Positions 17,265-25,543 of a stretch of 64,000 nt of DNA are shown here, in pieces. Within the stretch, counting starts at the first letter, position 1. Each line of letters opens with the position of its first letter. The translations under genes and the position numbers were made by a program. Location of the stretch: contig SFKX01000003.1 in the NCBI GenBank assembly GCA_004553625.1, positions 122,984 to 186,983 on the forward strand. Direction: 5' to 3'. Origin of the DNA: Clostridiales bacterium (lineage in GTDB: Bacteria > Bacillota_A > Clostridia > Oscillospirales > Oscillospiraceae). Below the pieces are notes generated by a model. It searched no databases. It was not told the origin of the DNA and saw only the letters and a program-made list of their open reading frames with translations.

Positions 17265-17471
17265 TCAGCGCTCGAAGCGGTTGCCTATCCACATGCCCAG
17301 CGCTCCGCCCAGAGCCATGAGCGGGACGGTCTGGTGCAGCAGCGCGCCTATGAGCGCGCCCAGGCCGAGGCCTATCAGTATCCCGGCCGCATACCAGGTC
17401 CTGTTCGGCTTGACGTCCTCGTCGTCGGATTCGAACATCCGTTCCCAATACTTCTTGTTGTATTCAAACAT
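17265..17471 (-). CDS. Small membrane protein with glycine-rich hairpin, unknown function
   Basis: 68 residues. An acidic, aromatic N-terminus (FEYNKKYWERMFESDDEDV) is followed by two hydrophobic segments (about 27-45 and 50-64) rich in Gly and Ala, resembling glycine-zipper membrane hairpins. ATG follows AGAGGTGAG at good spacing, which supports a real gene. It is 39 bases downstream of the transporter gene and probably the last cistron of that operon. No function is recognised. Confidence 0.65.
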   Translation of the reverse strand: MFEYNKKYWERMFESDDEDVKPNRTWYAAGILIGLGLGALIGALLHQTVPLMALGGALGMWIGNRFER

Positions 17472-17510
17472 AGGAACTCACCTCTGTCCCGCTCCGTGCC
17501 GGCACGCAGA

Positions 17511-18917
17511 TCAAAGCGCGCCGACCAGCTTCCACCAAGGCACTACTATCACTACCACGAACACCAGGTACAGCACGAACTTCAGCGTATTGACCTTCAT
17601 AAAGTCCTTCATCGACCAGAAACCGTATGCGAAGAACAGCAGCGAAGGTCCGCTCTCGTAGGGCAGGAGGATGTAGTCCGTGGACTGGACGAGCGTGTAC
17701 GCCGCGGACAGGGGGTTTATGCCTATGTTCACAGCCAGGCTCGCCAGAGGCACGGCAAGCGCCGCCATGATGCCCAGCGGGGTCATTATGAAGTTTGCAA
17801 TGTAGCAGAGCAGTATGATCCCGAGTATCGCCACGGTCGGGCTGACGCCCGCCAGCATCGGAGAGAGCGAGCTCACGATCAGGTCGCCCAGGCCGAGATA
17901 TACGCCCACGGTGCCGAGACCCAGAAACGCCACCGTCAGGAAGGTCATGCCCATGTCCACGCTCTTTATGGACTTGGAAGTCGCAACCTCTATCCCGGGG
18001 AAGAAGTATATGAAGGGAGCAACCATGAAAGCGTAGTTCATGTTCCAGCCGGTGAAGCCGCAGGCGATGATGTACGCAACTATGATGACGGTGACGACCG
18101 CGGCCTTTTTCTCGCGCTTGGAATCCCTGAACCGGCCGAGAGCGGCATACTGCTGCTTGATCTCGTCGAGGGAGCCCAGGGGCTTCATGTTCTTGGTCTT
18201 GTAAAGCTTAGTGAGGATGAACACAAAGAGCAGTGCGAACAGCACGTGCGGGAGGTTGTGGAACATGTATTCGCCCACACTGAAGTTGAAGTCCTCAACC
18301 ACCTGCTTGAACCCGGTTATGACAACGCCGCTGGCACCGGGCGCGTAGATGAAGTTCCGGCAGCCCACAACGCCAGTCAGGCCGACGATCATGATGATCG
18401 AGCCCTCCTTGGAGTTCGGCTTCAGCTGCAGGGAGCGGCAGACGCCCACCACGAGTATCGCCGCAAGCGCAAATGCGTTGCAGAAGGTAACGACGGCCGC
18501 CAGGACCGTGCCGACGTAAACGCCCCACACGATTCCTGTGAAGCTGCCTCCCAGTTTTATGACCGCGCCGTAGGCGATGCGCTTGATGAGGCCGCACTCG
18601 TCCAGCGCGGCGGCCATGACAAAGCAGCCCACCAGCGTATACGCCATCTCCTGGGTCCAGCAGCCGAACGCCACCTCAAGAGGTGCGACGCCGCAGACGT
18701 AATAGAGCACAGATACCAGCACGCCGGGTATGAGCGGGTTGAACAGGTCGAAGGCCACCGCCAGTATCATCCACAGTGTTATCGCCAGATAGGTGCGTAT
18801 GGGTACGGTAAATACCTCGCTCGTCGGCAGAAAGAGCAGGGCTATGGGCAGCGCGAAGGTGATGACCCACGTGGCTATGCTTGCCTGCCGCCCGTCAACG
18901 GTGATTTTCTTTAGCAT
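17511..18917 (-). CDS. DASS/SLC13-type anion transporter
   Basis: 468 residues, about 11-12 membrane spans, cytoplasmic membrane. The pattern (IPGVLVSVLYY..., TLVGCFVMAAALDECGL, NFIMTPLGIMAALAVPLASLA) matches the ArsB/NhaD superfamily branch holding divalent-anion:sodium symporters (sulfate, di- and tricarboxylates). It is co-transcribed with two dehydrogenases and a SnoaL-like gene, which suggests import of an organic acid or conjugate acted on by them. Substrate not determined from sequence. Confidence 0.8.
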   Translation of the reverse strand: MLKKITVDGRQASIATWVITFALPIALLFLPTSEVFTVPIRTYLAITLWMILAVAFDLFNPLIPGVLVSVLYYVCGVAPLEVAFGCWTQEMAYTLVGCFVMAAALDECGLIKRIAYGAVIKLGGSFTGIVWGVYVGTVLAAVVTFCNAFALAAILVVGVCRSLQLKPNSKEGSIIMIVGLTGVVGCRNFIYAPGASGVVITGFKQVVEDFNFSVGEYMFHNLPHVLFALLFVFILTKLYKTKNMKPLGSLDEIKQQYAALGRFRDSKREKKAAVVTVIIVAYIIACGFTGWNMNYAFMVAPFIYFFPGIEVATSKSIKSVDMGMTFLTVAFLGLGTVGVYLGLGDLIVSSLSPMLAGVSPTVAILGIILLCYIANFIMTPLGIMAALAVPLASLAVNIGINPLSAAYTLVQSTDYILLPYESGPSLLFFAYGFWSMKDFMKVNTLKFVLYLVFVVVIVVPWWKLVGAL

Positions 18918-18936
18918 CGAATTTTCCTCCCCGATG

Positions 18937-19899
18937 TCAGCTTTCGGTCTTGTCCATGACTGCTACCAGCCGCTTGGTGAGGCCACCCTTCCTCAGTCTG
19001 TCCAAGCCGGCCGGGATCTCGTCAAATCCCACTTCCTCAACGCGCGGAACGAGCTTGCCCTCGGCGATCATCTCAAGGAGCTCCTCGATGTCCTCGCAGT
19101 CTCCGCCGCCGCTGCCTATGAGGGTCCTGCGGTGGTTGATTAGGTCGTAAGCGTTGCAGTACGAGGGCGTCGCCATCCCCACCAGGACGACACGGCCGTT
19201 GTCCGCAACGGCGTTTATGGCTTCGGCGGTCGTGGTCTCGCCGCCGGCGAGGTCTACTATCAGCTCGCAGCCGAACTGCTGCAGCTCGTGCGGGTGAGAG
19301 ACCACGGCCTTTGCACCCAGCTCGAGCGCTATCTTCTGCGCCTCGGGGTTGCGCGTGGAGGCATAGACCTCCCCGCCCTTTATCACGGCCGCGCGGAGGC
19401 CCCACTGGCCCAGGCCGCCTATGCCGATTATCCCCGTCTTTGTGCCGGGCTTCATTCCTCCAGCCTTGACGATGGCGTGGTACGAGGTCATGCCTGCGTC
19501 CGTCGCCGCCGCCGCATAGGTAAAGGGGACGCCGTCCGGAATGTGTACGAGCCGCTCCTCGGGGGCGACGGCCTTCGTCGCGTAGGCACCGTCCCTGCCG
19601 AAGTAGCTCGGGTTCTGACCGCGGGAGTCCTTAGTCGGGCAGACTGCAACGCGGTCTCCCACCTTGAAGTTCTTGACCTCGGCGCCCACCGCGGATATGA
19701 CGCCGGCAAACTCGTGTCCCAGATAGGTGTGCGGCCACACCAGCGCGCGCCAGGACTCATCGTCCAGCGCTCCGACGTCGCTGTGGCAGAGCCCGCAGGC
19801 CTTGACGTCTACCACCACCATGTCCGGTTCCGGCACCGGGTCCGGCTTCTCCACCAGGACCAGGGGCTTGTGCGTATCTTGGAATTCCCAGCCTATCAT
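18937..19899 (-). CDS. Zinc-dependent alcohol dehydrogenase (MDR family), copy 1
   Basis: 320 residues; NAD(P)-dependent oxidation of an alcohol. Catalytic zinc ligands appear as C35 (CGLCHSD), H62-E63 (GHEFAG) and D134 (ATDAGMTSYHA). The Rossmann motif is GIGGLGQWG (159-167). The structural-zinc lobe that normally holds four cysteines near residues 88-105 has only C88 and is shortened, which explains a length 25-30 residues below the usual 345. It is a tandem paralogue of the next gene, with long blocks unchanged between them. Likely part of a five-gene operon with the transporter 19 bases downstream. Confidence 0.9.
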   Translation of the reverse strand: MIGWEFQDTHKPLVLVEKPDPVPEPDMVVVDVKACGLCHSDVGALDDESWRALVWPHTYLGHEFAGVISAVGAEVKNFKVGDRVAVCPTKDSRGQNPSYFGRDGAYATKAVAPEERLVHIPDGVPFTYAAAATDAGMTSYHAIVKAGGMKPGTKTGIIGIGGLGQWGLRAAVIKGGEVYASTRNPEAQKIALELGAKAVVSHPHELQQFGCELIVDLAGGETTTAEAINAVADNGRVVLVGMATPSYCNAYDLINHRRTLIGSGGGDCEDIEELLEMIAEGKLVPRVEEVGFDEIPAGLDRLRKGGLTKRLVAVMDKTES

Positions 19900-19921
19900 G
19901 AATAACGCCTCCCTTTCCCGC

Positions 19922-20869
19922 TCACATTACCGCCACAAGGCGCTTGAGCAATCCGCCCTTGCGAAGCCGCTCAAGACCCGCCGGGATCTCGTCAAAACTT
20001 ATCTCCTCGATGTTCGGCACCAGCTTTCCGGAGGCTATGAGCTGCAGAAGAGCTTCGATATCCTCATTCGTGCCGCCGGCGCTGCCGATGAGCGTCCGCT
20101 TGTTCAGGATGAGGTCGTAGGCGCGGATGGGCGAGCGGGTCTTCATGCCCACGAGCACCACCTTGCCGTACTTCACAACGGAGTTTATGGCCTCTTGCGT
20201 GGTGGTCTCGCCGCCGGCGAAATCAACTATGATCTCGCAGCCGAAGGGAGCGAGCTCCTTCGGCGTCGTAACAGCAGCCTTGGCGCCCAGGGACAGGGCC
20301 AGCTGCTGCGCCTCTGGGTTGCGCGTGGCCACATAGACCTCGCCTCCGGCGAGCACCGCCTCGCGCACCGCCCACTGGCCCAGACCGCCTATGCCCACAA
20401 GGCCGATCTTCTGCCCCGGCTTGAGCCCGCCGTTCACCATGACCGCGTGGTACGAGGTCATGCCCGCGTCCGTCGCCGCCGCCGCATAGGTGAAAGGCAC
20501 CCCGTCCGGGATGTGTATGAGCTTTTCCTCCGGCGCTATCGCCAAATTGGCATAGGCGCCGTCGCGCCCGCGGTAGCTCGGGTTCTGACCGCGGGAGTCC
20601 TTCGTCGGGCAGACCGCAACGCGGTCCCCCACCTTGAAATTCTTTACCTCGGCGCCCGCTTTGACTATGACGCCGGCAAACTCATGCCCCAGATAGGTGT
20701 GAGGACGCACCAGCTCCAGCCAGGCCTCGTCGTGCAGTACGCCGACGTCGCTGTGGCAGAGCCCGCAGGCTTTTACCTCTATGACCACCATATCCGGCTC
20801 CGGCACCGGGTCCGGCTTCTCCACCAGGACCAGGGGCTCGTGAGTCTTTACAAATTCCCATCCGATCAT
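19922..20869 (-). CDS. Zinc-dependent alcohol dehydrogenase (MDR family), copy 2
   Basis: 315 residues, tandem paralogue of the gene at 18937. It shares the N-terminal VLVEKPDPVPEPDMVV block, C35 and H62-E63 catalytic zinc ligands, D134, GIGGLGQWA and the ERLRKGGLLKRLVAVM ending, and lacks structural-zinc cysteines too. The copies differ mostly in the C-terminal substrate domain, so they may act on different stereoisomers or on two steps, or could pair as a heteromer. Spacing to copy 1 is 22 bases. Confidence 0.9.
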   Translation of the reverse strand: MIGWEFVKTHEPLVLVEKPDPVPEPDMVVIEVKACGLCHSDVGVLHDEAWLELVRPHTYLGHEFAGVIVKAGAEVKNFKVGDRVAVCPTKDSRGQNPSYRGRDGAYANLAIAPEEKLIHIPDGVPFTYAAAATDAGMTSYHAVMVNGGLKPGQKIGLVGIGGLGQWAVREAVLAGGEVYVATRNPEAQQLALSLGAKAAVTTPKELAPFGCEIIVDFAGGETTTQEAINSVVKYGKVVLVGMKTRSPIRAYDLILNKRTLIGSAGGTNEDIEALLQLIASGKLVPNIEEISFDEIPAGLERLRKGGLLKRLVAVM

Positions 20870-20906
20870 GTGCTGACCTCTCTTTCTTTTGAAGCCGTCC
20901 GGACCA

Positions 20907-21248
20907 TCACTCCGGCTCTCTGACGAACACCCTGTATTCGGTGATCTTGCCCTCGGCGTTCGTCCGGCACACGCCTACGCATGGCAGGACGGTGTCTCCG
21001 CGGCGGACGTCGTAATACACCGCGTTCCCGTAGGCTGCGCCCAGGAACTTCACTTCCCAGGTCCCCGGCGCCGCGAACACTGCGGCCATGGCCTTGCGGT
21101 AGGCCTCCTGCCCCTCAACGATGAAGGGTGGCCGGCCCAGGTCCTGCCCGCCCCTGTCGTCAAAGACGAACTCGTCCGCGAACAGGCCGCACAGCGCGTC
21201 CAGGTCCTTCTCCGCGAGGTATTTGCAATACTCTTTCAGAGGATTCAT
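20907..21248 (-). CDS. SnoaL-like / NTF2-fold protein
   Basis: 113 residues, soluble. The pattern KEYCKYLAEKDLDALCGLFADEFVFDDRGG... with later strands (WEVKFLGAAYGNAVYYDV, KITEYRVFV) fits the SnoaL-like cone fold used by small isomerases, hydrolases and dehydratases (ketosteroid isomerase, BaiE). The fold is common, so a catalytic role is inference from its place at the head of an operon with two dehydrogenases and an anion transporter. ATG follows GGAAGGAG. Confidence 0.75.
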   Translation of the reverse strand: MNPLKEYCKYLAEKDLDALCGLFADEFVFDDRGGQDLGRPPFIVEGQEAYRKAMAAVFAAPGTWEVKFLGAAYGNAVYYDVRRGDTVLPCVGVCRTNAEGKITEYRVFVREPE

Positions 21249-21275
21249 GCTCTCGCTCCTTCCAAGTGATGCCTT

Positions 21276-21306
21276 GCGTCAGCGCCGCCCTGCGAGGCGG
21301 CGACGC
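21276..21306 (-). other. Leader hairpin of the SnoaL/dehydrogenase operon
   Basis: GCGTC(AGC)GCCGCC pairs with GGCGGCGACGC across a six-base loop, with a three-base bulge. It lies in the 5' leader about 30 bases upstream of the SnoaL-like start, with no T-run. It could affect message stability; no riboswitch class is recognised. Confidence 0.4.
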
Positions 21307-21341
21307 ACTCTCAAGCTCTCAGCGCGGCTCTGCCGCATTGT

Positions 21342-21361
21342 TATGTTAGTAACTTAACATA
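21342..21361. promoter_or_regulatory. Palindromic operator candidate upstream of the SnoaL/dehydrogenase operon
   Basis: TATGTTA-GTAACT-TAACATA, a perfect 7-bp inverted repeat with a six-base spacer, about 95 bases upstream of the SnoaL-like start and within the divergent gap shared with the regulator gene. Good position for binding by the adjacent PucR/CdaR-type protein, which is inference. Confidence 0.55.
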
Positions 21362-21428
21362 TTCCCCCCACCGCCTGCTATTGTACAAACGGCAAAAGAT
21401 AAGAGGGGTCAATATTGCAAAAATACAG

Positions 21429-21457
21429 TTGCGCTGAAGCATGAAAAATGAGATAAT
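21429..21457 (+). promoter_or_regulatory. Predicted promoter of the PucR/CdaR-type regulator gene
   Basis: TTGCGC (21429-21434), 17-base spacer, GATAAT (21452-21457); predicted start near 21464. Confidence 0.6.
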
Positions 21458-21480
21458 AAAGTTTAAAATGTCTTTAATAG

Positions 21481-21495
21481 GGGGCAATTTGCCCC
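21481..21495. promoter_or_regulatory. GGGGCAA-T-TTGCCCC palindrome in the regulator leader
   Basis: Perfect 7-bp inverted repeat around a single T, placed just downstream of the predicted start of the regulator gene and 37 bases before its ATG. Position suits autoregulation by a roadblock, or a short RNA hairpin. Confidence 0.5.
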
Positions 21496-21532
21496 AAATT
21501 CCCCCAAAAATAGCTCAAATTCGGAGGAAGCC

Positions 21533-23089
21533 ATGCCAGCACTGCTAGACCTTATGAAAGCGGTCGGGAAAGAACCCGTCGCCTACAGAATTCACGCCGA
21601 CGCCCTGGACTATACCTATACGAGCTTCATCCGGCCCGGGCAGCTGCCGCAGGCCGGGGTGCTGTATATATGCTCGGACGGCATTCCCGCAGCCTGCGTG
21701 TCCTTCTCGTCCTGCGGGCTCATCGTCCTGGGTGAAAACACGCCGCAGCAGTCCCTGGAGGAGCTCAGCTGCGAATATTGCCTTCTGCCTGAGTGCGACG
21801 CGGTGGAGCTGCTCTGCCGGCTCCAGGAGGCGATCATCTACGGGCAGAGCAAAAACCGGGTCCGGGAGCTTGCTCGGCGCCTTGTCGTGCAGAAGCCCGG
21901 CCTGGGGATAGTGGTGCGCAGGATATGCGAGATAATACAAAACCCCATCGCCGTATACGATTCCTCATATAATCTCCTGGCCATGGAGAGCATGGGCATG
22001 CCTGTTGAGAACAAGGTCTGGAACCTTGCCAAGACCAAGGGGAGCTTTCCGCCCGAGATCGTCGAGGAGTTCCGCGCCACGATAGGCGACAGGGATATCT
22101 CCCGCACGCCCTATCTCTGCACGACTCACGCCTGGACGGATACGCACTGCCTGGTCATGCAGCTGGTGTCGGACTCCGGCGTACTGCTGGGCAGCATCGC
22201 GGTTTACGAGTCGTTCAGAGCCTTCAGATATGACGACGTCAGCCTTATAGAAGAGGTCTCGCGGCTGCTGGCGGCATATCTCGCAGAGCGGAGCCCGGAC
22301 AGCAGCGCCAAGCAGCGCTGTTCGGAGCTTCTCGAAAAGCTGCTGAACGGGTCCGGCGCAGAGCCCGCGGAGCTGGACAGGCTCATTAAATGCGGCGCTT
22401 GGGTGGAGCGCTCGTTCTACCGTCTGGGCTACATCCGCCTCTCAGGAGACCCGACGAAGCAGAGGCAGTGCGAATACTTCCGCCGGGTGCTGTCCGGGGC
22501 CTCGGAGGGCATCATAGGCGTCACCCGCAACAGAGATATCGTGCTGGTCATCTGCGCGGATGAGATGCAGCAGATGCACTCGCTCGTGGATGCTCTGCGC
22601 CCGCTGCTGGATAAGCACGGGCTCAGTATGTCCCTGAGCGGCTGCTTTCTCAATCTCCGTGACGTCCGGCGGATGTACCGGCTCGCGCTGGAGGCATTCG
22701 ACACGGGCGAAAAGGTGCTCGGAAAGCAGGCTGTCTATTTTGTACAGGACGTCGCATTCTACAGCGCCGTCGACGGGCTAAGCTGTGAACAGGTCAGAAA
22801 GCTTTGCGAGGCGACGCCGTATTCGGTCATACAGGCCTACGACAGAGAACAGCAGACTAACTATTGTGAGACCCTGGTCGCATATTGCATGAACATGTTC
22901 CACACCGCGCAGACCGCCAACGAGCTCTTCATACACAAGAACTCGCTGCTCTACAGGCTTGGCCGCGTTGGGACCCTGTTCGGCCTGGACCTGAACGACT
23001 TTCACGATGTGTTCGAGTTCTACCGGGGATACAAGCTCTCCGTCTACCTCGAGCACCTGGAAAAGGAGCGCGGCGAGGCCCTGGACTGA
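21533..23089 (+). CDS. PucR/CdaR-type transcriptional regulator
   Basis: 518 residues, cytosolic. An N-terminal sensory region and a GAF-like middle (IVRRICEIIQNPIAVYDSSYNLLAMES..., about 120-245) lead to a C-terminal PucR helix-turn-helix (AQTANELFIHKNSLLYRLGRVGTLFGLDL, about 460-490), the hallmark HTH_30 domain. Such proteins activate catabolic genes upon binding the substrate. It lies between the divergent SnoaL/dehydrogenase operon and the flavoenzyme gene, so it likely controls both. ATG follows CGGAGGAAG. Confidence 0.85.
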   Translation: MPALLDLMKAVGKEPVAYRIHADALDYTYTSFIRPGQLPQAGVLYICSDGIPAACVSFSSCGLIVLGENTPQQSLEELSCEYCLLPECDAVELLCRLQEAIIYGQSKNRVRELARRLVVQKPGLGIVVRRICEIIQNPIAVYDSSYNLLAMESMGMPVENKVWNLAKTKGSFPPEIVEEFRATIGDRDISRTPYLCTTHAWTDTHCLVMQLVSDSGVLLGSIAVYESFRAFRYDDVSLIEEVSRLLAAYLAERSPDSSAKQRCSELLEKLLNGSGAEPAELDRLIKCGAWVERSFYRLGYIRLSGDPTKQRQCEYFRRVLSGASEGIIGVTRNRDIVLVICADEMQQMHSLVDALRPLLDKHGLSMSLSGCFLNLRDVRRMYRLALEAFDTGEKVLGKQAVYFVQDVAFYSAVDGLSCEQVRKLCEATPYSVIQAYDREQQTNYCETLVAYCMNMFHTAQTANELFIHKNSLLYRLGRVGTLFGLDLNDFHDVFEFYRGYKLSVYLEHLEKERGEALD

Positions 23090-23167
23090 ACCTTTTAGGC
23101 CCGATATTAGTGCAAACACAAAAAGCCGCGGCCGTTTTATCGTGCCGAAAACACAATAGTCTTTTTC

Positions 23168-23196
23168 TTGACACACTGTTAGTATTATGGCATAAG
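23168..23196 (+). promoter_or_regulatory. Predicted promoter of the flavoenzyme gene
   Basis: TTGACA (23168-23173, perfect), 17-base spacer, CATAAG (23191-23196). The poor -10 suggests a need for an activator, consistent with the neighbouring PucR/CdaR-type gene. Confidence 0.55.
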
Positions 23197-23272
23197 CTCT
23201 CAGCCAATCCGGCGCCCGCTCGCAGCCGCTGCGAAGGCTCGTCCCGGGCCGCCTAGAAACAAGGAGTGCAAC

Positions 23273-25237
23273 ATGCCTTCACTATTTGAAGAATACAGCG
23301 TATCAAAGAACCTGACCCTCAAAAACCGCCTGGCCATGCTGCCTATGGGCAACGCCTGCATGAACCCCGACGGCTCTATCTCGGACAGGCAGATAGACTT
23401 TTATGAGGAACGCGCTAAGGGCGGCTTCGGCCTGCTCTTTCCCACGGCCTGCGTGGTGAACACGGACTTTGAGGACAACCCGCCCCCCTGTGTGCTCAAA
23501 AACTACCCCCAGAGCGTGCGCATCGGCCTTCTGGCGGACAGGATGCACATGTACGGCACAAAGCTGTGCGTACAGCTCTCCATGGGCCTGGGCCGTGTGT
23601 CCTCCGGCTCTCCGATCATCCCGCCCCACGCGCCGAGCAAGTCCCGCTCGTACTGGTTCCCTGACCTGGAGACCATCCCCTTCACGACTGATGAGATCTA
23701 CAAGCTCATCCGCGACTTCGGCATCGCCGCGCGCTTTGCCAAGGCTGCAGGAGCGGACGCCGTCGAGCTGCACGCCTACGGCGGCTACATGATAGACCAG
23801 TTCCTTAGCCCGGACTGGAACCAGCGTGACGACGAGTTTGGCGGCACCTTCGACAAGCGCCTGCACATCGTCAGCGAGCTGCGCGATCAGGTCGTCAAAA
23901 ACTGCGGCGCGGACTTCCCCATGCTCATCAAGATGACGCCGGATTACAGATGGAAAACCGGCGGACGCACCCTTGAAGAGGGCATCCGCCTGGCCAAGGA
24001 ATTCGACAAGATGGGCTTTGCCATGATCCACCTCGAGATGGGTACCTATGAGAACTGGTACTACTCCGTGCCGACCATCTACCAGGAGGAAGGCTACAAC
24101 CTCTATATGGCCCGCGCCCTGAAGGAAGCCGGCATCAAGACCCCGCTCATCTCCGGCGGCAAACTGCACCGCCCGGACTTTGCGCGCAAGGTCATAGAGG
24201 AAGGAGTCCTGGATATCGTCGGGCTCGGTCACCAGTGTTTCGCGGACCCGGAGTGGCCGAACAAGGTCCAGGACGGCCGCGAAGACGAGATCATCCCCTG
24301 CATTGGCTGCAACGAGTGCATCAAGGCCGGCACAACGAAGAAAAACACCCGCTGCGCGGTCAATCCCTTCGCGGTCGAGGAGCGGCGCTTCGCGCTCAGC
24401 CCCGCGCGGAAGGCTATGGACGTGCTGGTGGTCGGCGGCGGCCCCGGCGGTATAGAGGCGGCGCTCATCGCCAAGCAGCGCGGCTTTAATGTCGAACTCT
24501 GGGAGAAGTCGGACAAGCTCGGCGGCATTTTCCGGGCCGCAGGTGTCCCCGCCTTCAAGCACGAGATACCCTGGTATATAGAGTCCGTCACGCGCCGGCT
24601 GGAGCGCAGCGGCGTCAAGATAGTCTACAACAAGCGGGCCGACGCCGAGAGCATCATCGAGCGCGCGCCCGACGCGGTCATAATGGCCTACGGCGCGGAG
24701 CCGATCGTCCCCCCCGTCGAGGGCGTGGCCGGGAACGCCATGGTCCAGCCCGCCACGAAGGTGCTGCTGGAGGGTACCGATGCGCAGAGGGTGGTCATCC
24801 TCGGCGCCGGCGACGTCGGCTGCGAGACCGCTATGCATCTGGTCGACCTCGGCAAGGAGGTCACGGTGGTCGAGATGGGAGACAAGCCGCTTGCAAATTC
24901 CACGACGGCGCTGAACCAGCACCTGGCGCTCCGCGACCTGTTTGAGACCTATTCCGACAGGATAAGCGGCCACTACAGCTCCAAGCTGGTGCGGGCCGGA
25001 GAGGGCAGCGTGACCGTTGAGCACGCAGACGGCAGCCGCGTGGAGATAGACTGCGACCTGCTGGTGCTGGCCGTGGGCTTCAAGCCCGACCGCAGCCTGG
25101 CCAAGGCGGTCGCCGGCAAGGTCGGCAAGGTCATCTGCATAGGCAACACGCTCAAGCAGGGCATGGTCATAGATGCAGTTCACGGTGGCTTCCACGCCGC
25201 CCGTCTGCTGGAGGACCTGCGCGACATCCTCTGCTGA
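23273..25237 (+). CDS. NADH:flavin oxidoreductase, 2,4-dienoyl-CoA reductase/BaiCD-like (OYE family)
   Basis: 654 residues, cytosolic. An FMN TIM barrel (1-340), a [4Fe-4S] motif C343-x2-C346-x2-C349-x11-C361, an FAD site VVGGGPGG (386-393) and an NAD site VILGAGDVGCETA (about 503-515) give the domain order of FadH, 2-enoate reductase and BaiCD. Such enzymes reduce a C=C bond conjugated to a carbonyl. The usual OYE active-site pair H-x-x-N/H appears as H167-A-Y-G170, so the second residue is Gly. It stands downstream of the PucR/CdaR-type gene and opposite the dehydrogenase operon, which suggests enone reduction in the same pathway. ATG follows AAGGAG. Confidence 0.9.
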   Translation: MPSLFEEYSVSKNLTLKNRLAMLPMGNACMNPDGSISDRQIDFYEERAKGGFGLLFPTACVVNTDFEDNPPPCVLKNYPQSVRIGLLADRMHMYGTKLCVQLSMGLGRVSSGSPIIPPHAPSKSRSYWFPDLETIPFTTDEIYKLIRDFGIAARFAKAAGADAVELHAYGGYMIDQFLSPDWNQRDDEFGGTFDKRLHIVSELRDQVVKNCGADFPMLIKMTPDYRWKTGGRTLEEGIRLAKEFDKMGFAMIHLEMGTYENWYYSVPTIYQEEGYNLYMARALKEAGIKTPLISGGKLHRPDFARKVIEEGVLDIVGLGHQCFADPEWPNKVQDGREDEIIPCIGCNECIKAGTTKKNTRCAVNPFAVEERRFALSPARKAMDVLVVGGGPGGIEAALIAKQRGFNVELWEKSDKLGGIFRAAGVPAFKHEIPWYIESVTRRLERSGVKIVYNKRADAESIIERAPDAVIMAYGAEPIVPPVEGVAGNAMVQPATKVLLEGTDAQRVVILGAGDVGCETAMHLVDLGKEVTVVEMGDKPLANSTTALNQHLALRDLFETYSDRISGHYSSKLVRAGEGSVTVEHADGSRVEIDCDLLVLAVGFKPDRSLAKAVAGKVGKVICIGNTLKQGMVIDAVHGGFHAARLLEDLRDILC

Positions 25238-25253
25238 ACCGCGAACAACAAAA

Positions 25254-25503
25254 CGGCCCCGGGAGGCGAATGCCTCCCGGGGCTTCAACTTGTCGAAGAA
25301 GGCAAAGCCTTCTTCGACAAAGGGGATTACACTTCGCTGCGCGCCTCGCTTTGCTCGACACTCCGCTCCGCGAGAAGTATTTTCGGCGACGTACACGCCG
25401 CCGCCGAAAATGATCTCACTTTATTTCGCGGCTGCGGCCGCGAAACTCTGCGAGGCTTTTTCGACAGACTGCGGCCCCGGGAGGCGAATGCCTCCCGGGG
25501 CTT
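25254..25503. repeat. Cluster of five inverted repeats, including a hairpin present twice
   Basis: This 306-base gap holds no gene but five near-perfect palindromes: a 12-bp-stem GCCCCGGGAGGC hairpin with GAAT loop (25256-25283), the same hairpin repeated (25474-25501), a 14-bp-stem TTGTCGAAGAAGGC hairpin (25290-25320), ATTTTCGGCG with CGCCGAAAAT (25379-25411), and TTTCGCGGC with GCCGCGAAA (25424-25445). Both terminator-like hairpins are followed by GGCTT. The arrangement lies between converging genes. It looks like a non-coding repeated element (REP/MITE-like) inserted within a terminator, or a terminator duplicated by such insertion. Confidence 0.75.
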
Positions 25504-25543
25504 TTCATGTGTTCAGATGTTCAGCCGGCTCCGCGGCGCGGGC

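Noticed and set aside
17265..25237. A canonical bile-acid (bai) 7-dehydroxylation operon
   Set aside because: BaiCD-like and SnoaL-like genes occur, but there is no BaiB ligase, BaiF CoA transferase or BaiA short-chain dehydrogenase, and both fold families are widespread. Kept only as an analogy.
25254..25503. Insertion sequence remnant with terminal inverted repeats
   Set aside because: The duplicated hairpins are each self-complementary and no transposase fragment is present between them. Described as a repeat cluster instead.
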